DNA of 64,000 nt from Triplophysa rosa (lineage: Eukaryota; Chordata; Actinopteri; Cypriniformes; Nemacheilidae), in the NCBI RefSeq assembly GCF_024868665.1, contig NC_079892.1:4626077-4690076 (forward strand), written 5' to 3'. Shown in pieces: positions 35,151-45,567 of the stretch. Every line of letters begins with the position of its first letter. Position 1 is the stretch's first letter. The notes beneath the pieces are model-generated. The model was not told where the DNA came from. It was given only the letters and a program-made list of their open reading frames with translations, and searched no databases. A program made the position numbers and the translations under genes.

Positions 35151-38100
35151 ATGTGGTTCTTGTTTTGAAACCTGGAAATGAAAGTTAATCTATCATCATT
35201 GCGTAAAAAATCTCAGTCAGTCCTCACACACCAAAAAAATCAATAAACTACTGAGTTCTGTTTTCATTCGTGTATGTTCATTAAACGCTCCTGATGTATA
35301 AATCTTTAGCTTGCATCATTTAGGATGGGATTATCCAGAAAGTGTGCGTGTGTAAATCCGTGCTTGTAGCCTAATTTACCCTTTATTCTCTCACTTTTTC
35401 TTTCATACCCGCTGGTAATGTGAGAAAAACGACAGCTTGGGCTCTGATAAAATTGACCTCGATGTTAATGAGGTTCCTTGAGACAGAGTGCCGTCCACAC
35501 GCACACACATACGCTCGCGCGCCTGTCATCACCGCCCTGTCAACGCCACCCCACTTACCTCTGTCAGTCTTGAGAGCACATCACAATCCACTATTGTCAC
35601 ACTCATTAGTCCAAGCGAAGAGATTTACAGCCCCTCTGATGTGTCCCACAATCCTCGGCTCACATCTGCTCCATTTGATCTGTCATCATAAGCCCCTCTC
35701 TGACATACTTTTTCCATGGGCTCACTTGAAAACACATCATTTGGAAACAAATTTACTGTCTTCTACAGACCGAGGGTCAAATATCATCAGACGCTCTCTG
35801 CCTCTTCAATACAAAACGTGTCATTTAACAGTTTATAAGAACAGATTCTTGTGTTTGGAGTTATGAGTCATGTTGTCGTTTAGAGCTTCTTGAAGGCGAC
35901 GCCATCTTGTTTTTGAATGCCGTGGTTACAGGGCCATGTACCTTCATTTATAACCCTGAGGACAACAACACTGTCGCATGACATTCGAGAAAGAATCACT
36001 CGTTTGAAGGAAAAGATTCTTCATGTGTCTAAAATGGATTTCTCCAAAGCAAATGTAAGCTCACTAATATTGATTTTGTATGTTTATTAATTGAACCTAT
36101 CAATCACATAGACGGGTCATTATGTCACGCGTGACTCAAAATAAATTCACTAAAACCTAGGACACCTTTAAATATCGTCGCTGTCCTTCCAAAAACTCGG
36201 ATGACCAAATAAAAACTCTTTTTACTTTTTAAAGTGTGCTTTTTATATGTTCAAACACAGTGTTGTCAAAGTTGAAACAACGTTTTTTAATACTTTTATT
36301 GGTTAGATATTTGCAAAACCATAGTGACAAAGATAAATGGTGACTATTAATAGCAGTGATATGCATAATTTTATCTTTTATCATTAATCTTTTATGAAGT
36401 GGCTACTTCGAATGAATTTGCACAATGTAAACCAAACTTATGATTATTTGAAAAAAGCAATAATGAAGCTTCACCCCTAACCCCACCCTTAAACTAACCA
36501 TCACTGGTATGAAAGCAGATCGTACTAAAACATACGGATGACAATGCAAAAATTTTTAAGCCACCTTATCAATTTAACTTGAAATTTGTTGTTTTTTAAG
36601 ACCCATCCACTTCAGACTATTTATAAAAAACACAACAAACCCCAATCTTTTGTGGATCACCAAACCTCCATGGTCTAACCTAACAGATCAAATATGTTAT
36701 AGTCTAGACCTGAAGTAAACGTCCCTCAAACCTTTTGCATCTGACATTTTGCCTCCTGACCGTAACATCCAAGATGCTTCACTGGAAGCCCGTAGCATCA
36801 GTGCACCCGAAGAACATTACCAACCCTGGCAACAATTTTCAGGACAGAACAAGTCAAGTGTGTAAAGTTCAACAGAAACATCATAGAAAATGAACCTGCC
36901 CGATGACATTTTAATCAGAACAGGCCCAACACGTAAAAACAACATTTTGTCGGAGCTGTGTAATTTATTTCTTGTGCTGTACTGTATGTATTGGTATGAG
37001 GCATTGCTGAGCTGCTCGTTGTTACACAGACGTCAAACGAATGTTTTCTTGTTCAGTTGAATGTCAAAGGGAAGCATATTTAAGGGATTCATTTGATGTT
37101 GATAGCCCTGCATTGATTATTTTCGAAGTTTGAATGTACAGTGAGATATTTTTGCTTAACCAGCCGTGCTGCATAGCTCTCAAAATTAAACATTATATGT
37201 TAAGCTTTGCCTCCTTTTGAACTGTAAAACTTTTAAATATGTGATCAAGTCATTGAAAGCAGGCGTCTTTAACCTTTAGTTGATTTTGATATTTTTATTG
37301 TATATTTTATTATTGCATATATTCATTGTATATTATATTGTACATTGTATTTGCATTATCGTTTTTATTCTGTAATTGTATTACAGAAAAGGACAGAATG
37401 TTTTAGAATGAGATAAGTTTTAATGCATTGCAGATACTTGATGTCTGTGCTTTTGTTTTTCCAACAGAACTGATGTCCCTGAGGAATGATGGTCCTGGAG
37501 GAACTGCTTTTGTGTGGTTACAAAAGACTAATAGGATGGAGAGAGATATTGGGGCTGCTTGCCTGTTAAAATGATATTAACACAAGCACATTTTCTTGAA
37601 AATATTTCATTTTGATGAAAGGAAAAAAGAGCAAACATCTGGACTATTTTTAAATAAAATAACAGATTTAATTTTGGAAGATATAAAATAAACATTTCTG
37701 AAAAAGCCATCGAGGAAATGACAATGCCAGCATCTGCTCTGAACCAAAGTAGTAAAATTATTTAGAATTCATTCTTGTGTTAACTAAATATATTCATTTA
37801 ATGCATTTATTGTAAGTAAAATATTGACTTAATATATGAGGACTCGTTGGAGACATTAGTTGCACACATGAGTACTGTAGATGGATGGATGGATCTCTTT
37901 CTCATCGCTTGGACAGTCAGTGCAGATGACACCGCAGTGATCAAGCCTCGCGGCTCTTGCCCATTTTTCGGCCTGTGTTGAACATCAATCACGAGCTCTC
38001 AAAGGGGGTCGTACCCACACATGCACTTCCATCAGTCAGCCTCTCCCTCATGCCCGCACCACTCTCCAACAGAACGTTTTAATGCACTCTCAAAGTCAGA

Positions 38101-39000
38101 CGTTTGAAACGCTGGGATAGCGAAGGTGAAATTGAAGTGAAGCATATACAGCACTATAGATTATGCATAAAATTGGCATAATTCCAGTCGCAGGGTGTGG
38201 CAGGTGCAATCTCGCCACGTTTTGTGGTTGGCGAGGGTTCGCGTAGCGCCGCCCGTCTTGTATGCGAAAATGCACAAGCAGCGAAAACGAAAATACCAAA
38301 GAGGTGAGAAATGGACTTTGAAATAAGAGGCAGAGAGAAAGAGAGAGTAAATCTAGCGTTTTAATGGCATATCTACTATCCTTGTCACGGAAGCACTTGT
38401 AGATGCAGAAATAAAGCTTTCAAAGTGACAGCTCAGATGCACTATGCTGCGGTAAAGGCCAGAATACTGAAAAGCACAATACGTCTGAAAAGATGTTTTC
38501 CATCTGGCGAAGTAAGACAGCCCTTCCACTTTAATTTAACTGCCAGAGGGGAATTGTAGCTTAGAAGATAATGCATCTGTATGCTCGCGGTGGGCTAACG
38601 TTAAAATCTACAGAATTGAGAATTTTAGTGCGGCAAAGCATGCGAATGTCCTCAAGGGTGATCGGTATCTTACTAACTGCGCTGCTGATGGTTTGATATG
38701 AAGATAATGACACATGATTGCGATGTAAAACGCTATCAGTTAGAGCGTGGCTACGCGGCGTGTTTTCTGAGGATGAGCTTTAAGATAAAATTGTTGTTTT
38801 TTTATGTATTCTTGGCCTTTTTGTCACATTCATTGATATGGAAAGATATGATTGGGGGAAGAAGGGGAAGTTGGCACTTGGAAACGTTGCAAGATGAAAC
38901 TTGTGTTGGTTGCTTTTGTACCATATTCAGGGTGTCGGCCTTTAGTGTTTTAATAGATTTGGTCTTTTTTGATTCTTTGAAGAAAAATATGCTTGAAATG
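35151..39000. other. Unannotated sequence
   Basis: No gene recognised. The 148-codon frame at 35420-35866 (+) has no family motif. 37290-37390 is very AT-rich. 38420-38700 is complex and repeat-free. Confidence 0.35.
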
Positions 39001-39206
39001 CACTCTTAAAAAAGTGCTTCAAAAGAAAAACCTTTGTTTCACGAAAGGTTCTTTGTGGCGAAAAAAGGCTCTTCAGATTATAAAAAAGTAAGAAAGAGAT
39101 GGTTCTTTCAAGAACCTTTGACTGAATGGTTCTTTGTGGAACCAAAAATGGTTCTTTTATGGCATCGCTGTGAAGAACCTTTTAAGCACCTCTATTTTTA
39201 GGAGTG
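39001..39206. mobile_element. Fish MITE with TGGTTCTTTGTGGAACC core
   Basis: Ends CACTCTTAAAAAAGTGCTTC / AAGCACCTCTATTTTTAGGAGTG are inverted repeats. The core holds repeated GGTTCTTT / AAGAACC blocks, including ATGGTTCTTTGTGGAACC and GGCATCGCTGTGAAGAACC, which I recognise as a very common teleost repeat. Noncoding. Confidence 0.8.
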
Positions 39207-39471
39207 TACGGTTGTAAAAAATAGAAATTGGCTGATATATTTGTGGAAGTTGTATAGAGGGTTTCAAAGAAACAACAGAAACGTTACTGCGCATACACGC
39301 TTTTGTGGCCCAAACTTCCAGTACACATCCGCAAAGAATAGAGTCTCTGTAGATTATTTCTAATAACAAGCAAAAGAAATAAGTAAATTACATTAGCTAG
39401 CAAGTTACAAGGATGTCTAGTCAGTATTATTTTGGGTTACCAGTAGAAGAACCGGTACCTGGCTAACCAAA

Positions 39472-40053
39472 TGTCAGGATATGGCAGAAGAACCCAATAG
39501 CAGGCAGGCAGTGAAGGGGTTAACAGATATATTTATTAAATAATAGACAAAACAGAAACAAAACACCCACAATGGGGAAAACGGAACTCAGAAATATATA
39601 TATAAAACAAAAGACTTCCCACGAGGGGGCAAAACGAAAACAAGACAAATAACTAAACTCAAAGACACGACCAAACGTCTTAAATCATAAAAGGCACAAA
39701 ACTCACAAAACACGAACAGGAACAGGAACAGGAACACGGGCAAGAGCACGACCACGATACAGAAACACACAGTACAGGCACCAAACACATACAATGCACG
39801 AGCACAAGACAAAGAAACAAGAGGGTATTTATAGGAAACACAAACGAGGGATAACGACATGGGGCAGGTGTGAGACATTAAACACTCAGGGAAAGATTAC
39901 GAGGAAACGAGATGGCGGGAACAGAGACGAGACACTGGAAAAACACATGAGAGGCATAAACATCTCATGGTCTTCCCACATAAAACCCAAGAACTCTGTC
40001 CCGATCCCACCACACGACTAGAATTTCATAAACAAGACGGTGGGACCGTGACA
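39472..40053 (-). repeat. 3' LTR, 582 bp
   Basis: By eye it differs from its partner at two base substitutions and three small tandem-repeat length changes (ACTCACAAA, AGGAAC and ACCACG units). AATAAA (minus strand) lies at 39532-39537 and TATAAATA at 39826-39833. Confidence 0.95.
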
Positions 40054-40617
40054 GAGCCCCCCCCTTAATGAACACCTCCAGGTGTTCACCAAGGGGTGAC
40101 TAACAAGACCTGACAGACTGGACCAAAGACAAAAACCAGACAAACATGGTGAACAAGACAAGGGGAGACAGGACAACAAGACTAAGGGACTGGGGTGACA
40201 TAACAAGAAAAACAAACATGGGAGGGGGGGTGGGCAAAACAAGAGTTCATAGGGGGCAGTCCAAAAGGGTTGGGGGGAACAGTCCCAGTCCCCGGCTGCG
40301 CTCGAGGGCGCTGAGTCCTGAGGGACGCGTAGTCTAGGATTTAGGAGGAGTCCTGGGGGGACAGTCTTTGGCCCTGGGAGTCTCCCGACCGTGGAGCCGG
40401 CTGGACGCCGGCTGGAAGGGCTGAGGGCTTGACGCCGGCTGGAAGGCCGGCTGGAAGGCTTGACCCGGCTGGAAGGCCGGCTGGACAGGGCTTGACCCGG
40501 CTGGAAGGCCGGCTGGACAGGGCTTGACGCCGGCTGGAAGGCCGGCTGGACAGGCTTGACGCCGGCTGGAAGGCCGGCTGGACATGGCTTGACGCCGGCT
40601 GGAAGGCCGGCTGGCAT
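40018..40617 (-). CDS. Repeat-derived frame into the 3' LTR
   Basis: A 199-codon frame starts in the minisatellite (PAGLPAGVKPCP-type units) and continues through the non-repeat 3' interior into the LTR. Its downstream part is rich in Leu, Ser and Cys with no family motif. It is in a different frame from the longer minisatellite ORF. It is probably an open frame created by the GC-rich repeat rather than a protein under constraint. Confidence 0.25.
   Translation of the reverse strand: MPAGLPAGVKPCPAGLPAGVKPVQPAFQPASSPVQPAFQPGQALSSRPSSRVKPSSRPSSRRQALSPSSRRPAGSTVGRLPGPKTVPPGLLLNPRLRVPQDSAPSSAAGDWDCSPQPFWTAPYELLFCPPPLPCLFFLLCHPSPLVLLSCLPLSCSPCLSGFCLWSSLSGLVSHPLVNTWRCSLRGGLCHGPTVLFMKF
40054..40068 (-). 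promoter_or_regulatory. Polypurine tract
   Basis: On the minus strand, TTAAGGGGGGGGCTC runs directly into the 3' LTR start TGTCACGG. This is the position and composition expected for the plus-strand primer of LTR retrotransposons, and it fixes the element's orientation. Confidence 0.75.
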
Positions 40618-41290
40618 GGCTGAGCCGCGGCTGGCTTGACGCCGGCTGGAAGGCCGGCTGGGACAGGGCTTGACGCCGCTGGAAGACCGGCTGGACAGGG
40701 CTTGACGCCGGCTGGAAGCCGGCTGGACAGGGCTTGACGCCGGCTGGAAGGCCGGCTGGACAGGGCTTGACGCCGGCTGGACAGGGCTTGACGCCGGCTG
40801 GAAGGCCGGCTGGAGGCGACGCCGGCTGCACCGGCTGGACGCCGGCTGGACAGCTCACCGGACTGGACGCCGGCTGGACACCGGACTGACGCCGGCTGGA
40901 CACCGGACTGGACGCCGGCTGGATCACCGGACTGGACGCCGGCGGATCACCGGACTGGACGCCGGCTGGATCACCGGACTGGACGCCGGCTGGATCACCG
41001 GACTGGACGCCGGCTGGATCACCGGACTGGACGCCGGCTGGATACACGCGGCTGGAGGCCGGCTGGAAGGCGACGCCGGCTGGATCACCGGACTGGACGA
41101 CCGGCTGGATCACCGGACTGGACGCCGGCTGGATCACACGGACTGGACTGACCGGCTGGACACAGACGGACTGGACGGCCGGCTGCACCGGACGTGGACG
41201 CTCCTCCGCTGCGCCTCTCCCTCCTTCTCCGCACCACCGGATCCATAGCCGATCTTGGCGAATCCGTGGGGACCGGAGGGAGTTCCGCAT
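40334..41290 (-). CDS. Minisatellite-encoded Pro/Ala/Ser-rich ORF
   Basis: 318 codons from an ATG at 41290. The first ~40 residues are unique. Then come rounds of QPASSPVI (8 residues, 24-bp unit) and PAGVKPCPAGL (11 residues, 33-bp unit). Both unit lengths are multiples of three, so the array stays open, but several units carry indels that shift between equivalent repeat phrases. It overlaps the Gag-like ORF in another frame, so it might be reached by frameshifting. Alternatively, Gag once continued directly into the repeats and an indel separated them. Confidence 0.4.
   Translation of the reverse strand: MRNSLRSPRIRQDRLWIRWCGEGGRGAAEERPRPVQPAVQSVCVQPVSPVRVIQPASSPVIQPVVQSGDPAGVAFQPASSRVYPAGVQSGDPAGVQSGDPAGVQSGDPAGVQSGDPPASSPVIQPASSPVSSRRQSGVQPASSPVSCPAGVQPVQPASPPAGLPAGVKPCPAGVKPCPAGLPAGVKPCPAGFQPASSPVQPVFQRRQALSQPAFQPASSQPRLSHASRPSSRRQAMSSRPSSRRQACPAGLPAGVKPCPAGLPAGSSPVQPAFQPGQAFQPAFQPASSPQPFQPASSRLHGRETPRAKDCPPRTPPKS
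40385..41190. repeat. GC-rich coding-length minisatellite (24- and 33-bp units)
   Basis: Left part: GACGCCGGCTGGAAGGCCGG + CTGGACAGGGCTT (33 bp). Right part: GGATCACCGGACTGGACGCC + GGCT (24 bp). Mixed and truncated units lie between. All share the CCGGCTGGA word. It occupies the place where pol would lie in a full element. Confidence 0.95.
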
Positions 41291-41732
41291 CGGAGGAGAC
41301 CGCAGACGTCATCCCCGGGTCACACCTCCCCCACTCGCCACAGGCGCCGCCAGGAGAACCGGGGACCGTGGAGCTCCAGCCGAAGGGTACTGAGTCCCCC
41401 CGGGCAGCGGCAGCCAGGACGAGGCCCTCCGGAGTAGTCGACCGTGGGGCGAGGGCTCCGAGTGGAACCTCACCCTCGGGACCGTCCCGGTTGGCCACGA
41501 ACCTCACCATGTCCGCGAACCCAAGGGGAGCCAGCAGCCTCTTCTCCGACGGGGCGAGGCGCTGAGTGAGGCAGCAGTTGAAGATCGCCTTCAACTCTGC
41601 CTCGCCAAACTCAGACGCCCTCGCCACCGTCGAGAATGCCCCGGCGAACTCCCGGTTCCCGTAACTCCCCTGACGGAACCCCAGCAGCAAGTGGGCTTGG
41701 GCGGCCCGCGAGGACGACGCCGTGCCGTCCAT
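41085..41732 (-). CDS. Gag-like ORF of the LTR element
   Basis: 215 codons starting at an ATG 40 bp inside the 5' LTR. Residues about 17-75 follow the capsid pattern of Ty3/Gypsy Gag proteins: LLLGFRQGSYGNREFAGAF, then STVARASEFGEAELKAIFN and a Leu-rich helix (compare the general FRQG-x(5)-YA-x-F-x2-LA pattern). The C-terminal half is Pro/Gly/Arg-rich and runs into the minisatellite. I see no CCHC zinc knuckle. Normal Gag is longer and followed by protease/RT; here only this part remains. The frame is intact, consistent with the young LTRs. Confidence 0.6.
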   Translation of the reverse strand: MDGTASSSRAAQAHLLLGFRQGSYGNREFAGAFSTVARASEFGEAELKAIFNCCLTQRLAPSEKRLLAPLGFADMVRFVANRDGPEGEVPLGALAPRSTTPEGLVLAAAARGDSVPFGWSSTVPGSPGGACGEWGRCDPGMTSAVSSDAELPPVPTDSPRSAMDPVVRRRRERRSGGASTSGAAGRPVRLCPAGQSSPCDPAGVQSGDPAGRPVR

Positions 41733-41771
41733 ATTCCTGCCCGCTGGGTTCTGAACTGGCTCGTGTCATTC

Positions 41772-42362
41772 TGTCAGGATATGGCAGAAGAACCCAATAG
41801 CAGGCAGGCAGTGAAGGGGTTAACAGATATATTTATTAAATAATAGACAAAACAGAAACAAAACACCCACAATGGGGAAAACGGAACTCAGAAATATATA
41901 TATAAAACAAAAGACTTCCCACGAGGGGGCAAAACGAAAACAAGACAAATAACTAAACTCAAAGACACGACCAAGCGTCTTAAATCATAAAAGGCACAAA
42001 ACTCACAAAACTCACAAAACACGAACAGGAACACGGGCAAGAGCACGACCACGACCACGACCACGATACAGAAACACACAGTACAGGCACCAAACACATA
42101 CAATGCACCAGCACAAGACAAAGAAACAAGAGGGTATTTATAGGAAACACAAACGAGGGATAACGACATGGGGCAGGTGTGAGACATTAAACACTCAGGG
42201 AAAGATTACGAGGAAACGAGATGGCGGGAACAGAGACGAGACACTGGAAAAACACATGAGAGGCATAAACATCTCATGGTCTTCCCACATAAAACCCAAG
42301 AACTCTGTCCCGATCCCACCACACGACTAGAATTTCATAAACAAGACGGTGGGACCGTGACA
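41772..42362 (-). repeat. 5' LTR, 591 bp
   Basis: Partner of 39472-40053; the 9-bp length difference is explained by the tandem-unit changes. TATAAATA on the minus strand at 42135-42142 and AATAAA at 41832-41837 define promoter and polyadenylation signals in the order U3-R-U5 expected for minus-strand transcription. Confidence 0.95.
42135..42142 (-). promoter_or_regulatory. LTR TATA box
   Basis: CCTATAAATACCC on the minus strand within the 5' LTR, about 300 bp upstream of AATAAA. Predicted to drive the retrotransposon transcript. Confidence 0.7.
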
Positions 42363-42367
42363 CCAAA

Positions 42368-42530
42368 ATTGCACGACCCATTCAGCAAATTGTTTATTTA
42401 ATAAAATTAACAGAATAAAATATTAATATTAATTAAATATAAATAGTTACAATATTAGTAAGTAGCCAAACCGATCAAGATATGAAGTTAACTTCAGGCC
42501 TGGCGCGTGCGTCCGTTGAAACCATCTATA
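42368..42530 (-). mobile_element. TATAGACGGTTTCA-type MITE, copy 3, cut by the LTR element
   Basis: On the minus strand it reads TATAGATGGTTTCAACGG, GGCCTGAAGTTAACTT, GGTTTGGCTAC and an AT-rich core, matching the copies at 25919 and 27597. It ends at the LTR's target duplication, so the LTR element landed at or in this older MITE. The remaining part is not recognisable on the far side. Confidence 0.65.
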
Positions 42531-43404
42531 GATATTTTATATCATTTCTATCCACCAAAAAGTGATAAGTAAAATCACATTTTGCTTTCTTAGTAAAAAA
42601 AGTACTTTAAGTTAAATCACATATTGGTGATTTTCTAAGTAATTGTCAGTGAACAGATTATGGGTATTACGTGGGCAATGCCGTCTGAGGTTTCATTTAC
42701 CATTAACATAGAAAAAAGCCAAAAATTTGACATGCGTTTTCCAGCTATTTCCTCACAAAATAGCACCCAAACTGTGTTAGCCTAGTTAGCATCACAGCGC
42801 TAGTCTCGCCTGTCCTATTAGCATCCGTCGATCCTCCTTTTTCTTCCAATCTGTGGAGACTTCCAAACACAAATCTGACAGGAAATATGGCTCGCTTCTC
42901 ACCTCTCGGCTGATACATTTTTGTATTCAATTACAGCAAATGACTCGAGCCGATCAATATATGCTCCCCTTTGGAAAGAGCATTCTTCACCGACTCCGTG
43001 TTCATACAACACACCTGCCAGCCGAATGACTCCTTCCACCGCGGAACCATTTGTGCGGTCTCCTCTCTCTGGGGGAAGATTACGGCTTGTATCATTTTTA
43101 CGTGAAAACAAGTTGAAAAGGGAGGGGGGGTGGATCGATAAGCTTTGGGTGCCTAAACGGATTGAAACAGGCTAAATGTTCCCATTTGTATCCTCTAGAC
43201 AACAGCTTCGTATCCACCGCGGAAGAGCACGGCATTGATCCAATAAAGTGAAGCCAAATTTTATTTCATTCAAATGACAGATGTGTCATTTTTGGCATGA
43301 TCTGTGGTAGGTTTACAAGGGGGTGAGAGAGGTTTTGGAGGTCGACGTGAGTCATGCAGACAGATTGTGCTATTATCAGTGGAAGAGAATAGAGCATCTT
43401 AGTA

Positions 43405-43408
<4 letters not shown>
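42531..43408. other. Unannotated sequence
   Basis: No gene or element recognised. Confidence 0.4.

Positions 43409-43473
<65 letters not shown>
43409..43473. repeat. CT then TA microsatellite
   Basis: About 27 CT units followed by about 6 TA units. A pure polypyrimidine mirror tract of this length can form triplex DNA. Confidence 0.97.
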
Positions 43474-43805
43474 AACAGTATATACAGTATATTGCACATT
43501 ACAAATATTTGCACATGTATGTTAGAACATCCCTAACTATGATAAAAGATTTTGGTTTTACTGATTTGTTTGGGATGTGTTTGATTTGTTTTTTCTCATT
43601 ATAATGTGCTGTAATTAACGAATTTGTTTTCTTTTTTGTCTGCTAATGTATCCTCTGTTGTTCGCTGGTGTGCTGTGGACTGACTGTGGAAAAGCCTTCT
43701 GGTAGATTCTGCTCCTTTGTGGAGCCCGTCTTGAAGTTCCCAATGCCACAGGAATGTAAAACAGATTCACCTGCCAGAGAGGTGTATGTGTTTCTTAGAG
43801 AGAGA

Positions 43806-43871
43806 CTTGTGTGTGTGCGTGTGTGCGTGTGTGTGTGCGTGTGTGCGTGTGTGTGTGTGTGTGTGCGTGTG

Positions 43872-43951
<80 letters not shown>

Positions 43952-44045
43952 CGTGCGTGTGTGCGCGCGTGCGTGCGTGTGTGTGTGCGTGCGTGTGTGT
44001 GCGTGTGTGTGTGCGCGTGCATGTGTGTGCGTGTGTGTGTGTCAG
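43806..44045. repeat. 240-bp GT/GC microsatellite
   Basis: GT dinucleotides with frequent GC substitutions. Alternating purine-pyrimidine throughout, so a strong Z-DNA former. Several long Cys/Val or His/Thr frames on both strands are artefacts of the repeat. Confidence 0.97.
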
Positions 44046-44822
44046 TGTGTATTTCTCGGGCGCTTTGACCACACTGTCTTGCTGTGGAGAGAAACTGCCT
44101 ATTCGCTCTCACCCGGCCACTTTTCTTCATTTGACTCTGATTAGCTTTGATAATGTATCTGTGCCGTTACTGGCTAATAAAAGAGAGAAGGGCGGCCAAG
44201 GGAACGGGGGTAATGGGGTTTACGCTCTGTGACTGAAAAAACACACTGACAAGCTCTCCGGCAAGGCGGACGAATCGCATGGGGCGCCTCGTCTCCGTTC
44301 AGCTAAATGCAACAATCCTTTAGTCAATGTGACCAACCTGGACAGCAGTCGGCAGGTCTATCTGCAGCGGCTGAGGAGAGCCAAACCATCTCAATGGGGC
44401 TGTATATCAAGCCTGATGGGGAACTGTGAATTTTCCCTTCAGGACAGGATGGAGTTGAGAGTTTTGAGGCTGAAACGGGCAGTTTCTTTTTCCTTTAACA
44501 AACAGGGCTGTCAGACATCGAGCTGTGCCAGGCCTTTGTTTTAGGGTGTAAATAACTGCGGAAAAACTTTGCATTCACATTTTGTCCTTTGGGGCTGAAA
44601 ATAAGTACTGTCAGAGACATGGCCCTGCCCTTAAAATTGGAGTTTAGATAGGCCTGGGCTGTAGGATTGTATGTATTGTTAAATAGTAGAAATGAGGAGA
44701 TGTGTGGTTACATCTGTTCATGCATTGACACAACTTTAACATGCTACTTATGTTTCTAATATGCTTCTTATTCTATTCTATTCTTATTGTTTATATAATG
44801 TGAAAAGATAAAGACAAATTAA
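44046..44822. other. Unannotated sequence
   Basis: No gene or element recognised. Confidence 0.4.
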
Positions 44823-44925
44823 GATGTAAGTCAATGGGGGTGAGATCTGTTTGGTTACTGACATTCTTCCAAATATCTTCCTCTGTGTTCAGCGGAACAA
44901 AGAAATGTATACAGGTCTGAGAAAA
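44823..44925. mobile_element. Palindromic TTAA MITE, right-half fragment
   Basis: AAGTCAATGGGGGTGAG, GTTTGGTTACTGACATTCTTCC, AAATATCTTCCTCTGTGTTC, GGAACAAAGAAATGTATACAGG. Tip missing. Confidence 0.8.
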
Positions 44926-45154
44926 GTTTTAAACAAGTTAGTACAAATGTAGTCTTACAGTTTTAAGGGGGGAAAAAAAGAATATTAAACAACTTTTTTT
45001 TGTTTTATTTTTATTGTTAAACACATCTCTCAATATAAACATAACCATAGAAGCTGACATGGCGTTAAAAAGAAAAGAGAGAAGATAAGAACATTGTTGT
45101 TTATTCTTAACCAAAAAGCTTTAAATTGTGGCATTAACTTGTGATACATTACCA

Positions 45155-45567
45155 TTAAAGCCCCAGTGAAATCAAAATGAAAGTTTTTTTCCTTTTATTA
45201 AAAATAAGTTAGCTTTAAGGACGTCAATAAACTGAAATGCTCCTATGCGCTGACAAAATTCCTTTTTAGAAGATATAAGCGTTCAAATTTGACAGTCTGG
45301 CATGTGCGCTCAAAAAAAATCTAGAAATTCCATGACATCACGCTACACTTCAGCCTCTCATCAAAGTTCTCGTCCAATCAACTCTGCTTAAGTCCCACCC
45401 CCTTCACTATGAGAGCTGCGTCAGTGGTGCCTCAAATCAGCCACTTGTTCGCACATGTATTATGTCCTACATGGTGAATGACACATAATGCACTAGTGTC
45501 CGGGTCAGAGACGATAGCACAGAGCTGATCATGCGCATGCTGAGAAAACAGTGCAGTGGGGCTTTAA
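45155..45567. mobile_element. TTAAAGCCCCAGTG-type MITE
   Basis: Left end TTAAAGCCCCAGTGAAATC and right end GCAGTGGGGCTTTAA form terminal inverted repeats, each starting with TTAA-AGCCCCA. The inner 380 bp is noncoding and not palindromic. I recognise the left end as a common cyprinid repeat. It has the same TTAA-AG end form as the other TTAA families here. Confidence 0.78.

Larger units (their letters stand above)
39472..42362 (-). mobile_element. Young non-autonomous LTR retrotransposon (Ty3/Gypsy-like Gag)
   Basis: Two near-identical direct repeats (39472-40053 and 41772-42362) begin TGTCA and end TGACA. They enclose a 1.7-kb interior and are flanked by the 5-bp target duplication CCAAA (39467-39471, 42363-42367). 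The polypurine tract, TATA box and AATAAA all read on the minus strand, so the right LTR is the 5' LTR. The interior has a Gag-like frame and a GC-rich minisatellite, with no reverse transcriptase, protease or integrase motif seen, so an autonomous partner would have to mobilise it. I could not identify a TGG-starting primer-binding site just inside the 5' LTR. Confidence 0.93.

Noticed and set aside
35420..35866. 148-codon plus-strand frame
   Set aside because: No family motif, uneven His/Leu/Pro composition, no splice or promoter support.
38540..38612. tRNA-like word GTAGCTTAGAAGATAATGCATC
   Set aside because: Box A is poor and no box B or cloverleaf can be drawn.
39588..39878. 96-codon minus-strand frame repeated at 41888-42187
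   Set aside because: Lies wholly within the LTRs, so its presence twice reflects LTR duplication, not a gene.
40385..41190. CRISPR-like array of short repeats
   Set aside because: Direct head-to-tail minisatellite with no unique spacers, inside a eukaryotic retrotransposon.
41194..41565. 123-codon plus-strand frame inside the LTR element
   Set aside because: Shadow of the minus-strand Gag-like ORF; LTR signals place transcription on the minus strand.
42899..43175. Overlapping frames of 70 and 84 codons on opposite strands
   Set aside because: Mutual shadows with no recognisable domain or splice signals.
43668..44232. Several long Cys/Val and His/Thr open frames on both strands (up to 158 codons)
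   Set aside because: They are translations of the GT/GC dinucleotide array, which has no stops in some frames.
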